NCBI RefSeq assembly: GCF_900105495.1
Contig: NZ_FNTF01000002.1
Span: 5,634,501-5,698,500, forward strand
Source of the DNA: Pseudomonas frederiksbergensis
GTDB lineage: Bacteria > Pseudomonadota > Gammaproteobacteria > Pseudomonadales > Pseudomonadaceae
Direction: 5' to 3'
DNA: 64,000 bases
Shown piece by piece: positions 1 to 9,591 of this stretch (position 1 is its first letter; each line of letters starts with the position of its first letter). A model generated the notes under the pieces. That model had not been told where the DNA came from. It did not search any database and saw only the letters and a list, made by a program, of their open reading frames with translations. The position numbers and the translations under genes are program-made.

Positions 1-182
1 GCGATTTCCATTGATCACAAGCGATAAGCGGTTCAACCCGTGCTCATCGAAGACACACAAGCAAACAGGCGCTTTTCAGCCCCCATAGAACGAACAGGAC
101 TAAAACCCGTCTTTCCTATCGAGATTAATTCTGCAAAGTGATGGCACATTGACGATACTGCTTAGCGAGTCACTAAGAATCA

Positions 183-1064
183 ATGAGTAGAGACATGACG
201 TCCAACTTGACCAGAAGGCCAACGCTCCTATGGTTCGATCTGACTCATGATCGATCCACGAAAGAACTCATCGCGCAGTTCGAGGGTACCTGCGACGGCA
301 AACTGGCGAAAAACTCCGTGCTGCCCATCGGGGTAAACGCAGACATGATCTGCATCCATTTCGATCGCCCCGATACACCAGGCCTGAGGCTGTTGCTGGA
401 CATCAAACGCAGCGCACCGGCCATCCCGATCACCATGTTCACCGTGCAGCACTCGGAAGAACTGGCCGTCTGGGCCATGCGTTCCAGCGTCTGGGAATAC
501 ATAGTGCTCCCCCTCTCGGTCAGTGAGAGGAATCGCTACCTGACTGCTGTAGTTCAGCTCTGCGAGCTGCGCCGGAATGTTATCGACCACCGCAAGACAC
601 AGCTGATCGACCACTCCCCGACCCTGCCGGACAGCATCCGGCTGACCTCCGGACACCAAAAACATCAGGCCCTGAGCAGCATCATGCTGTACATCGAGCA
701 GCACTTTCGGGACAGCATTGACCAGAGGGATTTGGCGCAGCGCTGCGGCATGACGACCTTTCGCTTCAGCCGTCTGTTCAAGGAAGCCAATGGCCTTGGC
801 TTCACGGATTACATCTTGAACAAACGCATGAACTTCGCCAAAGAACTACTCGACAACAGCCAGATGCCTATTACCAGCATCGGCTATGAGGCCGGCTTCA
901 AGGATCCTTCCTATTTCGCTCGTGCCTTCAAGCAGTTCGCAAACTGCACGCCCAGCGAATACCGCTTGGCACGCCAACTCAGAGCAACTGCATCTGCGCA
1001 AATGGCGCAAGATGAAAAAACCACTGAAGCGCTCGAAAGCCTGGTGCAAAGCCTTAGCGGTTGA
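183..1064 (+). CDS. AraC-family regulator with degenerate receiver-like N-terminus
   Basis: Probable DNA-binding transcription regulator of 293 residues. Residues about 165-263 form a standard AraC/XylS double helix-turn-helix, ending in the typical GFKDPSYFARAFK and TPSEYR segments. Residues about 14-125 look like a response-regulator receiver fold: D61 sits where the phosphorylated aspartate would be, but the usual switch lysine before proline is replaced by leucine (LP at 109-110). I infer a pseudo-receiver that may not be phosphorylated. No kinase or target gene is adjacent. The start is uncertain: ATG 183 has no clear ribosome site, and ATG 195 has a weak AGAG upstream. The gene shares a bidirectional terminator with the tRNA operon that converges on it. 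Confidence 0.85.
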   Translation: MSRDMTSNLTRRPTLLWFDLTHDRSTKELIAQFEGTCDGKLAKNSVLPIGVNADMICIHFDRPDTPGLRLLLDIKRSAPAIPITMFTVQHSEELAVWAMRSSVWEYIVLPLSVSERNRYLTAVVQLCELRRNVIDHRKTQLIDHSPTLPDSIRLTSGHQKHQALSSIMLYIEQHFRDSIDQRDLAQRCGMTTFRFSRLFKEANGLGFTDYILNKRMNFAKELLDNSQMPITSIGYEAGFKDPSYFARAFKQFANCTPSEYRLARQLRATASAQMAQDEKTTEALESLVQSLSG

Positions 1065-1085
1065 GGCGGTTTTATACGCGCACAC

Positions 1086-1115
1086 AAAAACGCCGCTCAT
1101 TGAGCGGCGTTTTTG
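1086..1115. terminator. Bidirectional terminator between AraC gene and tRNA operon
   Basis: A perfect GC-rich hairpin (ACGCCGCTCA paired with TGAGCGGCGT) is flanked by an A-tract and a T-tract, so it can end transcription from both sides: the rightward regulator and the leftward tRNA operon. Confidence 0.85.
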
Positions 1116-1122
1116 TTAAATA

Positions 1123-1198
<76 letters not shown>

Positions 1199-1201
1199 AA
1201 A

Positions 1202-1277
1202 TGGCGTCCCCTAGGGGACTCGAACCCCTGTTACCGCCGTGAAAGGGCGGTGTCCTAGGCCACTAGACGAAGGGGAC
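1202..1277 (-). tRNA. tRNA-Glu (TTC), copy 1
   Basis: A 76-nt tRNA read on the minus strand begins GTCCCCTTCGTCTAG and ends with an encoded CCA. The anticodon is TTC. Only three nucleotides separate it from the downstream tRNA-Gly. It is identical to the copy at 1462-1537. Confidence 0.98.
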
Positions 1278-1382
1278 ACGCTAACTGAAACACATGGTGT
1301 GTATTTCAGTGCCCAAATCCGCATCCGAAGATGCTGGTTCTGGTTTCACTCAGCCCTGCCCGAAAGCAACGCTGTTTAAAAT

Positions 1383-1458
<76 letters not shown>

Positions 1459-1461
1459 ATA

Positions 1462-1537
1462 TGGCGTCCCCTAGGGGACTCGAACCCCTGTTACCGCCGT
1501 GAAAGGGCGGTGTCCTAGGCCACTAGACGAAGGGGAC
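1462..1537 (-). tRNA. tRNA-Glu (TTC), copy 2
   Basis: Promoter-proximal tRNA-Glu(TTC), identical to 1202-1277, with encoded CCA and a three-nucleotide gap to the following tRNA-Gly. Confidence 0.98.
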
Positions 1538-1590
1538 ACACGTACAACATTCACTGCCTACCGCGTTTCGCTGTGTGCTTTACGCTGTAA

Positions 1591-1655
1591 GTGGCGCGCA
1601 TTCTATGGATGGATTGAGGGGTCGTCAACCCCCAGATATAAATTTATTTAAATCA
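1591..1655 (-). promoter_or_regulatory. Stable-RNA type sigma-70 promoter of the tRNA operon
   Basis: Read on the minus strand: -35 TTGACG (1628-1623), an exact 17-bp spacer and -10 TAGAAT (1605-1600). These are followed by a GC-rich discriminator (GCGCGCCAC, 1599-1591), typical of stringently controlled stable-RNA promoters. An AT-rich block at about 1635-1655 sits where an UP element would be. The rest of 1538-1918 holds no recognisable gene, only the upstream region of the rightward gene that starts at 1919. Confidence 0.85.
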
Positions 1656-1918
1656 ATGACTTCGCCCTGCTTTGAGACACTAATCGGGCTTTTCCGTCGC
1701 TCGGGGTTTGACGCCTATATTCTGACACCCGCCAAGACGTTATAGTCCACCCACGCCAAAGATGATGGCAATGTGCACCTCGCACGCTATTACTTATATA
1801 AGCAGGAACGCGGCCGATACAGACAGTGCAGTGGTCGATTCAACTCGCCGAGCGGCGCTATGCGCCCCAATGCCAAGCCACTACACTCGCACGCGAACCC
1901 CATAAAGAGGTCTTACCG

Positions 1919-2689
1919 GTGACACCACTCATGATCACCCTGCTAGTCGTAGCCGGGATCGCACTATTGATCGCCATTGGCTACATGAACCATGTGGTGG
2001 AAAACAATAAGCTGGAAAAGGCCCGCGCCAAAGTTGAGCTCAACGATCGTCTGCGTCGTTGCGGCGAAATCACCGAGACCTTTCCCGGCCAATTGATGAC
2101 ACCGGGCCTCAAATTGCTATTGACCCGCCTGGAATTGAACGTCTGCCAACGCCTGCTCACTCTGGAAAAAACCAACGCCAACCTCAAGGCACGGATTGGC
2201 GAACTGAGCGCCCTGGTCGGCCAGGGTGAATCGATCCCGGTCAACAACCCGCCGGCACCGATCCAGACCGAAGCCAAAGCCAAAGACGTACGTTTCCTGC
2301 TCGAAGCCCTGCACGGCCAAATCACCCGCGCCGCCCAGGACGGCTTCTTGCCGACCAACGAAGCCAAACGCTGGATCCGCGAAGTTCGCCACATCCTGGT
2401 CCTGCTGCACATTGAATTCTTCAACAACCTCGGCCAGCACGCCCTGCAACAGAACCAGCCCGGCCAGGCCCGCCTGGCCTTCGAACGCGGCGTGCAATAC
2501 CTGCGCAAACAACAAGAACCCAAGGTCTATGCCGAACAGCTGGAATACCTGGAAAAACTCCTGGCTCGCGCCAACGCACAAGTCATGGACAACATCGCCC
2601 CGGTAGAAGGCGAAGTGAACCAGCTGACCGAAGGCCTCAAAGACGTCGAGGCCGATGCAGACTGGAAGAAAAAAGTGATCTACGACTGA
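1919..2689 (+). CDS. Membrane-anchored protein of unknown function
   Basis: I do not recognise a characterised family; similar proteins sit beside tRNA genes in other pseudomonads. GTG 1919 is chosen because an AAAGAGG ribosome site lies eight bases upstream; the frame is open further upstream to 1826 but without such support. The product is 256 residues. One hydrophobic N-terminal segment (about residues 5-22) is followed by a charged, mostly helical cytoplasmic-looking region. A coiled-coil-prone stretch (LEKTNANLKARIGELSALV) and a C-terminal part with TPR-like pairs (AFERGVQYLRKQ) are visible. A strong terminator follows, so it is probably monocistronic. Confidence 0.75.
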   Translation: MTPLMITLLVVAGIALLIAIGYMNHVVENNKLEKARAKVELNDRLRRCGEITETFPGQLMTPGLKLLLTRLELNVCQRLLTLEKTNANLKARIGELSALVGQGESIPVNNPPAPIQTEAKAKDVRFLLEALHGQITRAAQDGFLPTNEAKRWIREVRHILVLLHIEFFNNLGQHALQQNQPGQARLAFERGVQYLRKQQEPKVYAEQLEYLEKLLARANAQVMDNIAPVEGEVNQLTEGLKDVEADADWKKKVIYD

Positions 2690-2706
2690 TCACAGAAAGA
2701 AGAAAA

Positions 2707-2732
2707 GCCACCTGAGCAGGTGGCTTTTTTTT
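2707..2732 (+). terminator. Rho-independent terminator
   Basis: Stem GCCACCT paired with AGGTGGC is followed by eight T residues, 17 bases after the stop of the upstream gene. Confidence 0.9.
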
Positions 2733-2787
2733 GCGTTGAGTTTGATGGACGGGTACAGCCGCGACAGTAAGGTCGACTATCGGTCGC

Positions 2788-2867
2788 CATCGCGAGCAGG
2801 CTCGCTCCCACAATTGGACGATGTACAACCGCAAGGCCGCCATCGCGAGCAAGCTTTGCTCCTACAG
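2788..2867. repeat. Two REP-type elements (direct orientation)
   Basis: CATCGCGAGCAGGCTCGCTCC-type palindrome at 2788-2812 and a degenerate copy at 2841-2867 (AGCAAGCTTTGCTCC). Both belong to the main REP family repeated throughout this window. Confidence 0.8.
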
Positions 2868-2933
2868 AGCCAAAAGCAGAGCGGCATACACCCGCCGCCC
2901 CTCACCGCTCAACAGGCCGAGCGTTAGCTCGCC

Positions 2934-4898
2934 TCAGAGCCGAAAGTGCCCCACCATCCCCTTCAACTCAACCCCCAACTGCGCCAACTCGATACTGGAA
3001 GCCGCATTCCCCTGCATCGCCAACGAAGACTGATCCGCACTGGCGCGAATACTCGTGACACTGCGATTGATCTCCTCCGCCACCGAACTCTGCTCCTCGG
3101 CAGCTGCTGCGATCTGCTGGTTCATCTGCTGAATCAAAGACACCGCCGCTGCAATACTCCCCAGCGCACTCTCCGTCTGCAACGCATCACTCACCGCCAG
3201 CTTCACCAGTTCGCCGCTGTTCTGAATCTGCTGAACAGAAGACTGAGCCGCCGAACGCAAGGCGCTCACCAGTCGTTCAATCTCCTCGGTCGATTGCTGG
3301 GTACGCTTGGCCAAGGCCCGCACTTCATCGGCGACGACCGCAAAGCCCCTGCCCTGCTCGCCGGCTCGAGCCGCTTCGATCGCGGCGTTGAGGGCCAACA
3401 GGTTGGTTTGCTCGGCCACACTCTTGATGACGCTCAGCACCGTACCGATGTTCTGGATTTCGGCACTCAAGCTTTCGATGCTCGAACTGGCCGAGGTGGC
3501 TGAATCCGCCAACTGTTCGATCCGCGCCATGCTCTGGCGCACCACCTGCTGGCCACTTTCAACCTTGTCGTCTGCCGTCTGCGCTGCCTGAGCGGCCTCC
3601 TCAGCATTACGCGCAACGTCGTGCACGGTGGCGGTCATCTGGTTCATCGCAGTAGCAACCTGTTCGGTTTCTTCCTTCTGGCTGCTGACTTCAAGATTGG
3701 TCTGCTCGGTCACCGCCGACAGCGACTGCGCTGAACTGGCCAACTGCTCGATACCCGCCTGCAAACCGCTGACAATACTGCTGAGCCCTGCGCCCATCTG
3801 CTGCATGGCCTGCATCAACTGCCCTATCTCATCACGACGGGTCACTTCAACCGTTGCACTCAAATCGCCAGAGGCAATCTGTTGAGCAACCCGGATCACG
3901 CTGCGCAGCGGTGCCACGATCAACCGGGTAATCACCCAGGCCGCAATCAGCCCGACCAGCAGCGCCAGCGCCGAGGAACCGATGATCAGCAGCGAATTCT
4001 TTTTCAGCTCCGCCTGCATCGACTGGTCTTCGGCGACATAGGCCTGATCCACCCGCTCCATCACCTGAGCGGCGCGCTGATGGAGTTGCTCATAGACGGT
4101 TTTTTCCTGCGCCAGCAGGCCGGTGTATTCGGCAAGTTTTTCGCTGAATCCGCCAATGTGCCCGACCACTTCATTAAGGACCGTCTGGTAACCCTCATCC
4201 TTGACCGTGGTTTTCAACTGCTCGGCCTGGGTCAGCGCCTGGTCGGCCTGCTCGATCTTGCCCTGCCCTGCGCTGTCATCACCTTTGCGACTCAGGTCCA
4301 GGCGCACGCGCGCTTCGTTCATGGCCTGCAACATCAACCGCGACACCTGGCTGACTTGATTGGCCTGTTCGATGAACTGCCCTCCGTCCTTCCCTTCGGA
4401 TTCCTTCAAGGTATAAGCGCCGTCATCGGCCAGCCCGGCCTGCAGCACGTCGAGGTTATTGGCCACGCTGGACACCGACCAACTGGCCATCTCCAGCGCC
4501 AGGTCCTTGCCCTGGCTGAGCGAGACGAACTCGTCGAAGGCCTTGCGATAAGCCCCCAACGACTGCTCCACATCATTCATCACCGGCACGTTGGCCGCAG
4601 ACGCCGCTTTCAGTTGGGTTGCCAGGGCGATCAAGCCGTCAACGCCCTTGCGTAGCGCATCAGCGGTTTTCGGGTTGCCGTGCAAAGCGTATTCCTGCTC
4701 GAGCAGTCTCACCTTGAGCAAACCGCTGTTGAGCGACGACATCTGCTTGAGCCCGTCGAAGCGCTGGCTGATGGTTTGCAGTGACCAAACGCCGATGGCC
4801 GCCACCAAGGCGGTCAACAGCAGCACCAGTACAAAACCGACACCCAGTTTTTTCGCCATACCGAGGTTGGCAAAACGTCCTTGCACGGCCGAAATCAT
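2934..4898 (-). CDS. Methyl-accepting chemotaxis protein
   Basis: Transmembrane chemoreceptor that would control CheA through CheW. With ATG 4898 (AGGGG about ten bases upstream) it has 654 residues. The first membrane helix is at about 16-41, a periplasmic sensor of about 260 residues follows, and the second helix is near 300-328. After that come a HAMP domain and a signalling domain with the conserved hairpin tip [20 protein letters not shown]. The long, all-helical sensor, without PAS or Cache motifs, suggests the helical bimodular class known from McpS, which binds TCA-cycle acids; that ligand is inference. There is no C-terminal receptor pentapeptide for CheR binding. Confidence 0.93.
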   Translation of the reverse strand: MISAVQGRFANLGMAKKLGVGFVLVLLLTALVAAIGVWSLQTISQRFDGLKQMSSLNSGLLKVRLLEQEYALHGNPKTADALRKGVDGLIALATQLKAASAANVPVMNDVEQSLGAYRKAFDEFVSLSQGKDLALEMASWSVSSVANNLDVLQAGLADDGAYTLKESEGKDGGQFIEQANQVSQVSRLMLQAMNEARVRLDLSRKGDDSAGQGKIEQADQALTQAEQLKTTVKDEGYQTVLNEVVGHIGGFSEKLAEYTGLLAQEKTVYEQLHQRAAQVMERVDQAYVAEDQSMQAELKKNSLLIIGSSALALLVGLIAAWVITRLIVAPLRSVIRVAQQIASGDLSATVEVTRRDEIGQLMQAMQQMGAGLSSIVSGLQAGIEQLASSAQSLSAVTEQTNLEVSSQKEETEQVATAMNQMTATVHDVARNAEEAAQAAQTADDKVESGQQVVRQSMARIEQLADSATSASSSIESLSAEIQNIGTVLSVIKSVAEQTNLLALNAAIEAARAGEQGRGFAVVADEVRALAKRTQQSTEEIERLVSALRSAAQSSVQQIQNSGELVKLAVSDALQTESALGSIAAAVSLIQQMNQQIAAAAEEQSSVAEEINRSVTSIRASADQSSLAMQGNAASSIELAQLGVELKGMVGHFRL

Positions 4899-5006
4899 TG
4901 CACTTAGTCCCCTGACATAGTCTGTTGACGCAGATTCGCAACGGGCCTGTATCAACACAAGTCTCTGGCGTCTGAATAATGGCAAAAAGCTACGCTTGCG
5001 TCGTTT

Positions 5007-6398
5007 TCAGAACGCTTGAGGTCGATCCAGAGCGGTGGCCTTAAAAAACGCTCGCGCTCGCGGATCACAGGCATAGGCCACATTGATACGCTGCCAGTCA
5101 CCGGCCTCTGCGGCGGGACTGAATGCCGTCGCAGAAGACAACAGGACACCGAAGCGCTGGGCTTGTTTGCGCACCTGAGCGTAGTCGGACATCCGTGATC
5201 GCGCCCAGATGAACAATCCCCCGGCCGGCTTGCCGAAAACCTCCCATTCGGCGTCTTCCAGCACTTGCAGCGCAGCTTCCCTGTCATTGCTTAAACGCTG
5301 GCGCTGGCGCTGGACCAGTTTGCCGTAGGCACCGCTGGCCAAAAGGCTTGCCAGCACCGACTCGCAAAACCGTGAAGCGCCCATGCTGCTGATCATCTTG
5401 ACCTCGGCCAGCCGCGAAATAACCCCGGCGCCGGCCACTACAAAACCGACCCGCAACGAACTGCTGAGGGTTTTGGAGTAGCTGCCGACGTAGATCACGT
5501 TGTCATCGATCCCCAACGCAGCGAGGCGCGTACCGGGGCCGCTGTGCAAATCCGCATAGACGTCGTCTTCGATTACCAGAAGGCCATGGGCTTTGGCCAG
5601 TTGCACAACCCGTTGCGCCACCACCGGCGCCAGGCTGCTGCCAGTGGGATTTTGATAGAAGCTATTGATAAAGATCCCGCAGGGCCGGTACTTGACCAGC
5701 AGCGCCTCGAGCGCGTCAATGTCCGGCCCGCGCGGGGTTCGCGGGACCTCGATCATGTTGACCCCGTGCAATTTGAGCAGGTCGAACAGCAAGCAATAAC
5801 CGGGACTTTCCACCACCACGCAATCACCCGGCTTGAACAAGGTCCGCACGATCAGGTCCAGCCCCTGACTGGCCCCCGCCGTTGTCAGGATTCGGCTTTC
5901 CTCCACCACGATATCCAGCTGTTTCAGGCGTTTGTGGATCTGCTGACGCAAGGCTGGCAGGCCCAGCGGCGTGCTGTAGTTGAACAGGCCGGCCATGTCG
6001 GTGCGACTGACCTGGCGGATCGCGTAGCTCAGGTCGTCAGTTTCACGCCAGCTCTCGGGCAGTCCGCCACATCCCAGCTTGAGTCGGCCCGAGGTGCCGC
6101 CCTGTGTCCTTTCTGCCCCCTCGAACCAGGGACAATCCTGTTGCCCCTGGGCGGCCAACGCTGGGATGGCAACAATGAAACCGGCGCCATGACGCGGAGC
6201 CAGCACCCCTTGAGCCACCAGACGCTCACAGGCCTCAGCGACGCTGGACTGACTGAGCAAATTGATCCGGGCGATTTGCCGCACAGAAGGCAAACGCGTC
6301 CCCGGTGGCACATCGCCACGGCACAGCCAGCAGGCTAGCGCGTCGACGATTTGCTGTACGACCGGCACCAATGCCTGTCGATCGATTCTCAACTCCAT
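5007..6398 (-). CDS. MocR-type (GntR/aminotransferase) transcription regulator
   Basis: A 463-residue protein with a GntR winged helix at about 10-75 (PSVRQIARINLLSQSSVAEACERL) fused to a type-I PLP aminotransferase fold. The PLP lysine is in YVGSYSKTLSSSLRVGF and the substrate-binding arginine region is at the C-terminus. MocR proteins sense PLP or amine ligands and usually control a neighbouring metabolic gene. No obvious partner lies divergently here, because the next gene upstream is a co-directional SDR. ATG 6398 is preferred (AGGAG 11 bases upstream); an in-frame TTG at 6404 is possible. Confidence 0.88.
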   Translation of the reverse strand: MELRIDRQALVPVVQQIVDALACWLCRGDVPPGTRLPSVRQIARINLLSQSSVAEACERLVAQGVLAPRHGAGFIVAIPALAAQGQQDCPWFEGAERTQGGTSGRLKLGCGGLPESWRETDDLSYAIRQVSRTDMAGLFNYSTPLGLPALRQQIHKRLKQLDIVVEESRILTTAGASQGLDLIVRTLFKPGDCVVVESPGYCLLFDLLKLHGVNMIEVPRTPRGPDIDALEALLVKYRPCGIFINSFYQNPTGSSLAPVVAQRVVQLAKAHGLLVIEDDVYADLHSGPGTRLAALGIDDNVIYVGSYSKTLSSSLRVGFVVAGAGVISRLAEVKMISSMGASRFCESVLASLLASGAYGKLVQRQRQRLSNDREAALQVLEDAEWEVFGKPAGGLFIWARSRMSDYAQVRKQAQRFGVLLSSATAFSPAAEAGDWQRINVAYACDPRARAFFKATALDRPQAF

Positions 6399-6531
6399 GA
6401 GCAAGCAAACTCCTGTCCGTTTTGCGGGAAACAGTTAATCACAAGAGCGGTCGATCAGTTGTGCGACAAAACCGCCAAAACCCTCGGATCTAACCATTTG
6501 AAACACATTGTCCGCCCCCTTTAAGGAACCG

Positions 6532-6562
6532 AAAAAAAACCCGCACACATGCGGGTTTTTTC
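6532..6562. terminator. Terminator downstream of the SDR gene
   Basis: AAAAAACCCGCA and TGCGGGTTTTTT form a stem with poly-A/poly-T flanks. It lies 21 bases beyond the end of the leftward SDR gene and would work in both directions. Confidence 0.85.
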
Positions 6563-6582
6563 CTACGTTTCACTGCCTGTAT

Positions 6583-7344
6583 TCAGAACGCCGTAACACC
6601 ACCGTCCACCGCAAGCGAATGCCCTGTGGTGAACGCTGCGCCGTCGCTGCACAGGTACAGCACCGCGCTGGCGATTTCCTCGACCTTGCCGATGCGCCCG
6701 ACCGGGTGCATCGCATTGGCGAACTCGCCTTTCTTCGGGTCGGCTTCATAGGCACGGCGGAACATGTCGGTGTCGATGACTGCCGGACACACCGCGTTCA
6801 CCCGAATCTTTTTCTTGGCGTACTCGATGGCCGCCGATTTGGTCAGGCCGATCACTGCATGTTTCGACGCCGCGTAAATACTCATCTTCGGCGCAGCCCC
6901 GAGGCCGGCTACCGATGCGGTGTTGACGATCGCACCGCCGCCCTGGGCCAGCAGTAATGGCAACTGGTACTTCATGCACAACCAGACGCCTTTGACGTTG
7001 ACGCCCATGATCGCGTCGAACTCGTCGACCGTACCTTCGGCCAGTTTGCCTTTCTCGATCTCGATGCCGGCATTGTTGAAGGCATAGTCGAGACGGCCGT
7101 AGGTATTGACCACCTCGTCCATCAGATTTTTTACATCGCTCTCCTGCGTGACGTTGCAGCGCACGAAGGTGGCTTCACCGCCAGCAGTACGAATCAGCGC
7201 CACGGTGTCCTCACCACCCGCCACGTCCAGGTCGGCCACTACCACTTTCAAGCCTTCAGCGGCAAATGCCTGGGCGGTCGCGCGGCCAATGCCATTGGCA
7301 GCGCCCGTCACAACGGCGACCCGGCCAGTAAACGTCATGCTCAT
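6583..7344 (-). CDS. Short-chain dehydrogenase/reductase (SDR)
   Basis: NAD(P)-dependent oxidoreductase of 253 residues, a normal length for a classical SDR. It has the cofactor motif TGAANGIG near the N-terminus, NNAG, the catalytic serine in NTASVAG and the YAASK active-site pair. The C-terminal GHSLAVDGGVTAF is typical of the family. The substrate cannot be read from the sequence; glucose or cyclic-alcohol dehydrogenase-like members look closest. ATG 7344 has GAGG eight bases upstream. The gene diverges from the reductase at 7580. Confidence 0.88.
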   Translation of the reverse strand: MSMTFTGRVAVVTGAANGIGRATAQAFAAEGLKVVVADLDVAGGEDTVALIRTAGGEATFVRCNVTQESDVKNLMDEVVNTYGRLDYAFNNAGIEIEKGKLAEGTVDEFDAIMGVNVKGVWLCMKYQLPLLLAQGGGAIVNTASVAGLGAAPKMSIYAASKHAVIGLTKSAAIEYAKKKIRVNAVCPAVIDTDMFRRAYEADPKKGEFANAMHPVGRIGKVEEIASAVLYLCSDGAAFTTGHSLAVDGGVTAF

Positions 7345-7453
7345 TGTTATGTCCTCGAAGAGAAGATGCGGGGGATTGCGTGTTGGCAATCTAGCCACAA
7401 GGACCTGCGGCGCGGCAGCACTATCAAAAGGCCGGTTGGGTGTCCATGAGTGC

Positions 7454-7485
7454 CAGTGATAAAACCGCCGGGGCGACTATCACTG
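7454..7485. promoter_or_regulatory. Inverted repeat in the divergent SDR/reductase promoter region
   Basis: CAGTGATA (7454-7461) and TATCACTG (7478-7485) are perfect 8-bp inverted arms with centres 24 bp apart. They lie between two divergent oxidoreductase genes. A regulator site is inferred from position and symmetry only. Confidence 0.35.
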
Positions 7486-7579
7486 CACTGGATCGATGTG
7501 CATTCGCCGCATCAGCCAAACTTGCGGCATCGTTCATGAAGGTCTATCAACAAGTCTTCATTCATCTTGAGTGCCTGTC

Positions 7580-8584
7580 ATGACTACCCAGATCAATCGC
7601 CAGTTCCTGCTCGCCAAACGTCCGGTGGGCGCGGCGACCCGCGAGACCTTCACCTATCAGGAAGTACCGGTCGGCGAACCGGCTGCGGGTCAGATCCTGG
7701 TCAAAAACGAATACCTGTCCCTGGACCCGGCCATGCGTGGCTGGATGAACGAGGGCAAGTCCTACATCCCGCCGGTCGGTATCGGCGAAGTGATGCGCGC
7801 ATTGGGCGTAGGCAAAGTCGTTGCGTCGAATAATCCGGGCTTCGCAGTCGGGGACTACGTCAATGGTGCCTTGGGTGTGCAAGATTACTTCCTAGGCGAG
7901 CCACGAGGTTTCTACAAGGTCGATCCGAAACTGGCGCCTCTGCCGCGCTATCTGTCGGCGCTGGGCATGACCGGGATGACCGCCTATTTCGCCCTGCTCG
8001 ATGTCGGCGCGCCGAAGGCTGGCGACACCGTGGTGCTGTCGGGCGCGGCCGGTGCAGTGGGCAGCATTGCCGGGCAGATCGCCAAGATCAAAGGTTGCCG
8101 GGTAATCGGCATTGCCGGGGGCGCGGACAAGTGCCGGTTCCTGATCGACGAACTGGGTTTTGACGGCGCCATCGATTACAAAAACGAAGACGTCCAGGCC
8201 GGTCTCAAGCGCGAATGCCCGAAAGGTGTCGATGTGTATTTCGATAACGTCGGCGGCGATATCCTCGACGCGGTGTTGAGTCGCCTGGCCATGAAGGCCC
8301 GGGTGGTGATCTGTGGCGCCATCAGCCAGTACAACAACAAGGAAGCGGTCAAAGGCCCGGCCAACTACCTGTCGCTGCTGGTCAACCGCGCGCGGATGGA
8401 AGGATTTGTGGTGATGGACTATGCCGCGCAGTTCGCCGCAGCCGGGCAGGAAATGGCCGGTTGGATGGCCAAGGGGCAACTCAAGAGCAAGGAAGATATT
8501 GTTGAAGGACTGGAGACGTTCCCGGAGACGCTGATGAAATTGTTCAGCGGCGAGAATTTCGGGAAGTTGGTGTTGAAGGTTTAA
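7580..8584 (+). CDS. NADP-dependent zinc-free reductase, CurA/LTB4-dehydrogenase type
   Basis: Medium-chain reductase of 334 residues. The N-terminal SLDPAMRGWM motif and the absence of zinc ligands place it with the CurA (YncB)/leukotriene B4 dehydrogenase family, which reduces activated C=C bonds of enones with NADPH. The Rossmann region has SGAAGAVGSIAGQIAKIKG, followed by a YKNEDV cofactor loop. ATG 7580 is chosen because the family begins just before the RQFLLAKRP segment; GTG 7571 is in frame but has no better ribosome site. REP elements follow the stop. Confidence 0.9.
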   Translation: MTTQINRQFLLAKRPVGAATRETFTYQEVPVGEPAAGQILVKNEYLSLDPAMRGWMNEGKSYIPPVGIGEVMRALGVGKVVASNNPGFAVGDYVNGALGVQDYFLGEPRGFYKVDPKLAPLPRYLSALGMTGMTAYFALLDVGAPKAGDTVVLSGAAGAVGSIAGQIAKIKGCRVIGIAGGADKCRFLIDELGFDGAIDYKNEDVQAGLKRECPKGVDVYFDNVGGDILDAVLSRLAMKARVVICGAISQYNNKEAVKGPANYLSLLVNRARMEGFVVMDYAAQFAAAGQEMAGWMAKGQLKSKEDIVEGLETFPETLMKLFSGENFGKLVLKV

Positions 8585-8595
8585 CCCCAAACAAA

Positions 8596-8686
8596 TGTGG
8601 GAGCGAGCCTGCTCGCGATAGCGGTGGATCAGCCAACATTGATGTCGACTGACACTCCCTCATCGCGAGCAGGCTCGCTCCCACAG
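8596..8686. repeat. Inverted REP pair
   Basis: GTGGGAGCGAGCCTGCTCGCGAT and its inverted partner ATCGCGAGCAGGCTCGCTCCCAC are separated by about 40 nt. The pair sits between convergent genes and matches the copies at 25385, 27386, 44618 and 52518. Confidence 0.9.
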
Positions 8687-8704
8687 GAGATCTTCAGTGC
8701 TTGG

Positions 8705-9403
8705 TTAAGCGAGTTCGGCCACTACGGCCGCCAAAGCCTTGGCCGGATCCGCGGCCTGGCTGATCGGACGACCGATCACCAGGTAATCGGAACCGGCATC
8801 CAGCGCCTGACGCGGCGTCAGAATGCGGCGCTGATCGTCTTGGGCGCTGCCCGCGGGACGAATCCCCGGAGTGACCAGTTGCAACGACGGGTGCGCCGAT
8901 TTCAGGGCCTGGGCTTCCAGTGCCGAACACACCAGACCGTCCAGCCCGGCTTTTTCCGCCAACGCGGCCAGGCGCAGCACTTGCTCCTGCGGCTCGATAT
9001 CCAGACCGATACCCGCCAGGTCTTCACGCTCCATGCTGGTCAGCACGGTCACGCCGATCAGCAAGGGTTTCGGACCGGTGCGCTGGTCAAGCACTTCGCG
9101 GCACGCGGCCATCATGCGCAAACCACCGGAGCAGTGCACATTGACCATCCACACGCCCATCTCCGCAGCCGCCTTGACGGCCATGGCGGTGGTGTTCGGG
9201 ATGTCATGGAACTTGAGGTCCAGGAACACTTCGAAGCCCTTGTCACGCAAGGTGCCAACGATTTCCGAAGCACAGCTGGTGAACAGTTCTTTACCGACTT
9301 TGACCCGGCACAGCTTCGGGTCCAACTGATCGGCCAGCTTCAGTGCGGCGTCACGAGTGGGAAAATCCAGGGCGACGATGATAGGAGTCTGGCAGGCGGA
9401 CAT
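8705..9403 (-). CDS. pyrF: Orotidine 5'-phosphate decarboxylase
   Basis: Converts OMP to UMP, the last step of de novo pyrimidine synthesis. The 232-residue TIM barrel has IIVALDFPT at the N-terminus, the catalytic [10 protein letters not shown] motif (charged K/D network) and the phosphate-binding TPGIRPAG loop. The start is ATG 9403 ([14 protein letters not shown]), matching the family N-terminus; the open frame extends about 32 codons further upstream without homology. The gene is convergent with the reductase upstream. Confidence 0.97.
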   Translation of the reverse strand: MSACQTPIIVALDFPTRDAALKLADQLDPKLCRVKVGKELFTSCASEIVGTLRDKGFEVFLDLKFHDIPNTTAMAVKAAAEMGVWMVNVHCSGGLRMMAACREVLDQRTGPKPLLIGVTVLTSMEREDLAGIGLDIEPQEQVLRLAALAEKAGLDGLVCSALEAQALKSAHPSLQLVTPGIRPAGSAQDDQRRILTPRQALDAGSDYLVIGRPISQAADPAKALAAVVAELA

Positions 9404-9591
9404 GAGTGGGCTCTCAGGCAGGTCGAAATCGGCGCGCATTGTAGCGGAACCAGCGCCTCTGCGGGACCCGATGATCGGTAATTCGTCGAGGCGGCTCAAG
9501 CAAGACTAGCCCTTGCCCCCATTGTGTCGAGTCAGAGCGTTACCGAACGCAGGATAGCGACAGCAATGGCGCAGGTTCTGTGGGCCTGATC

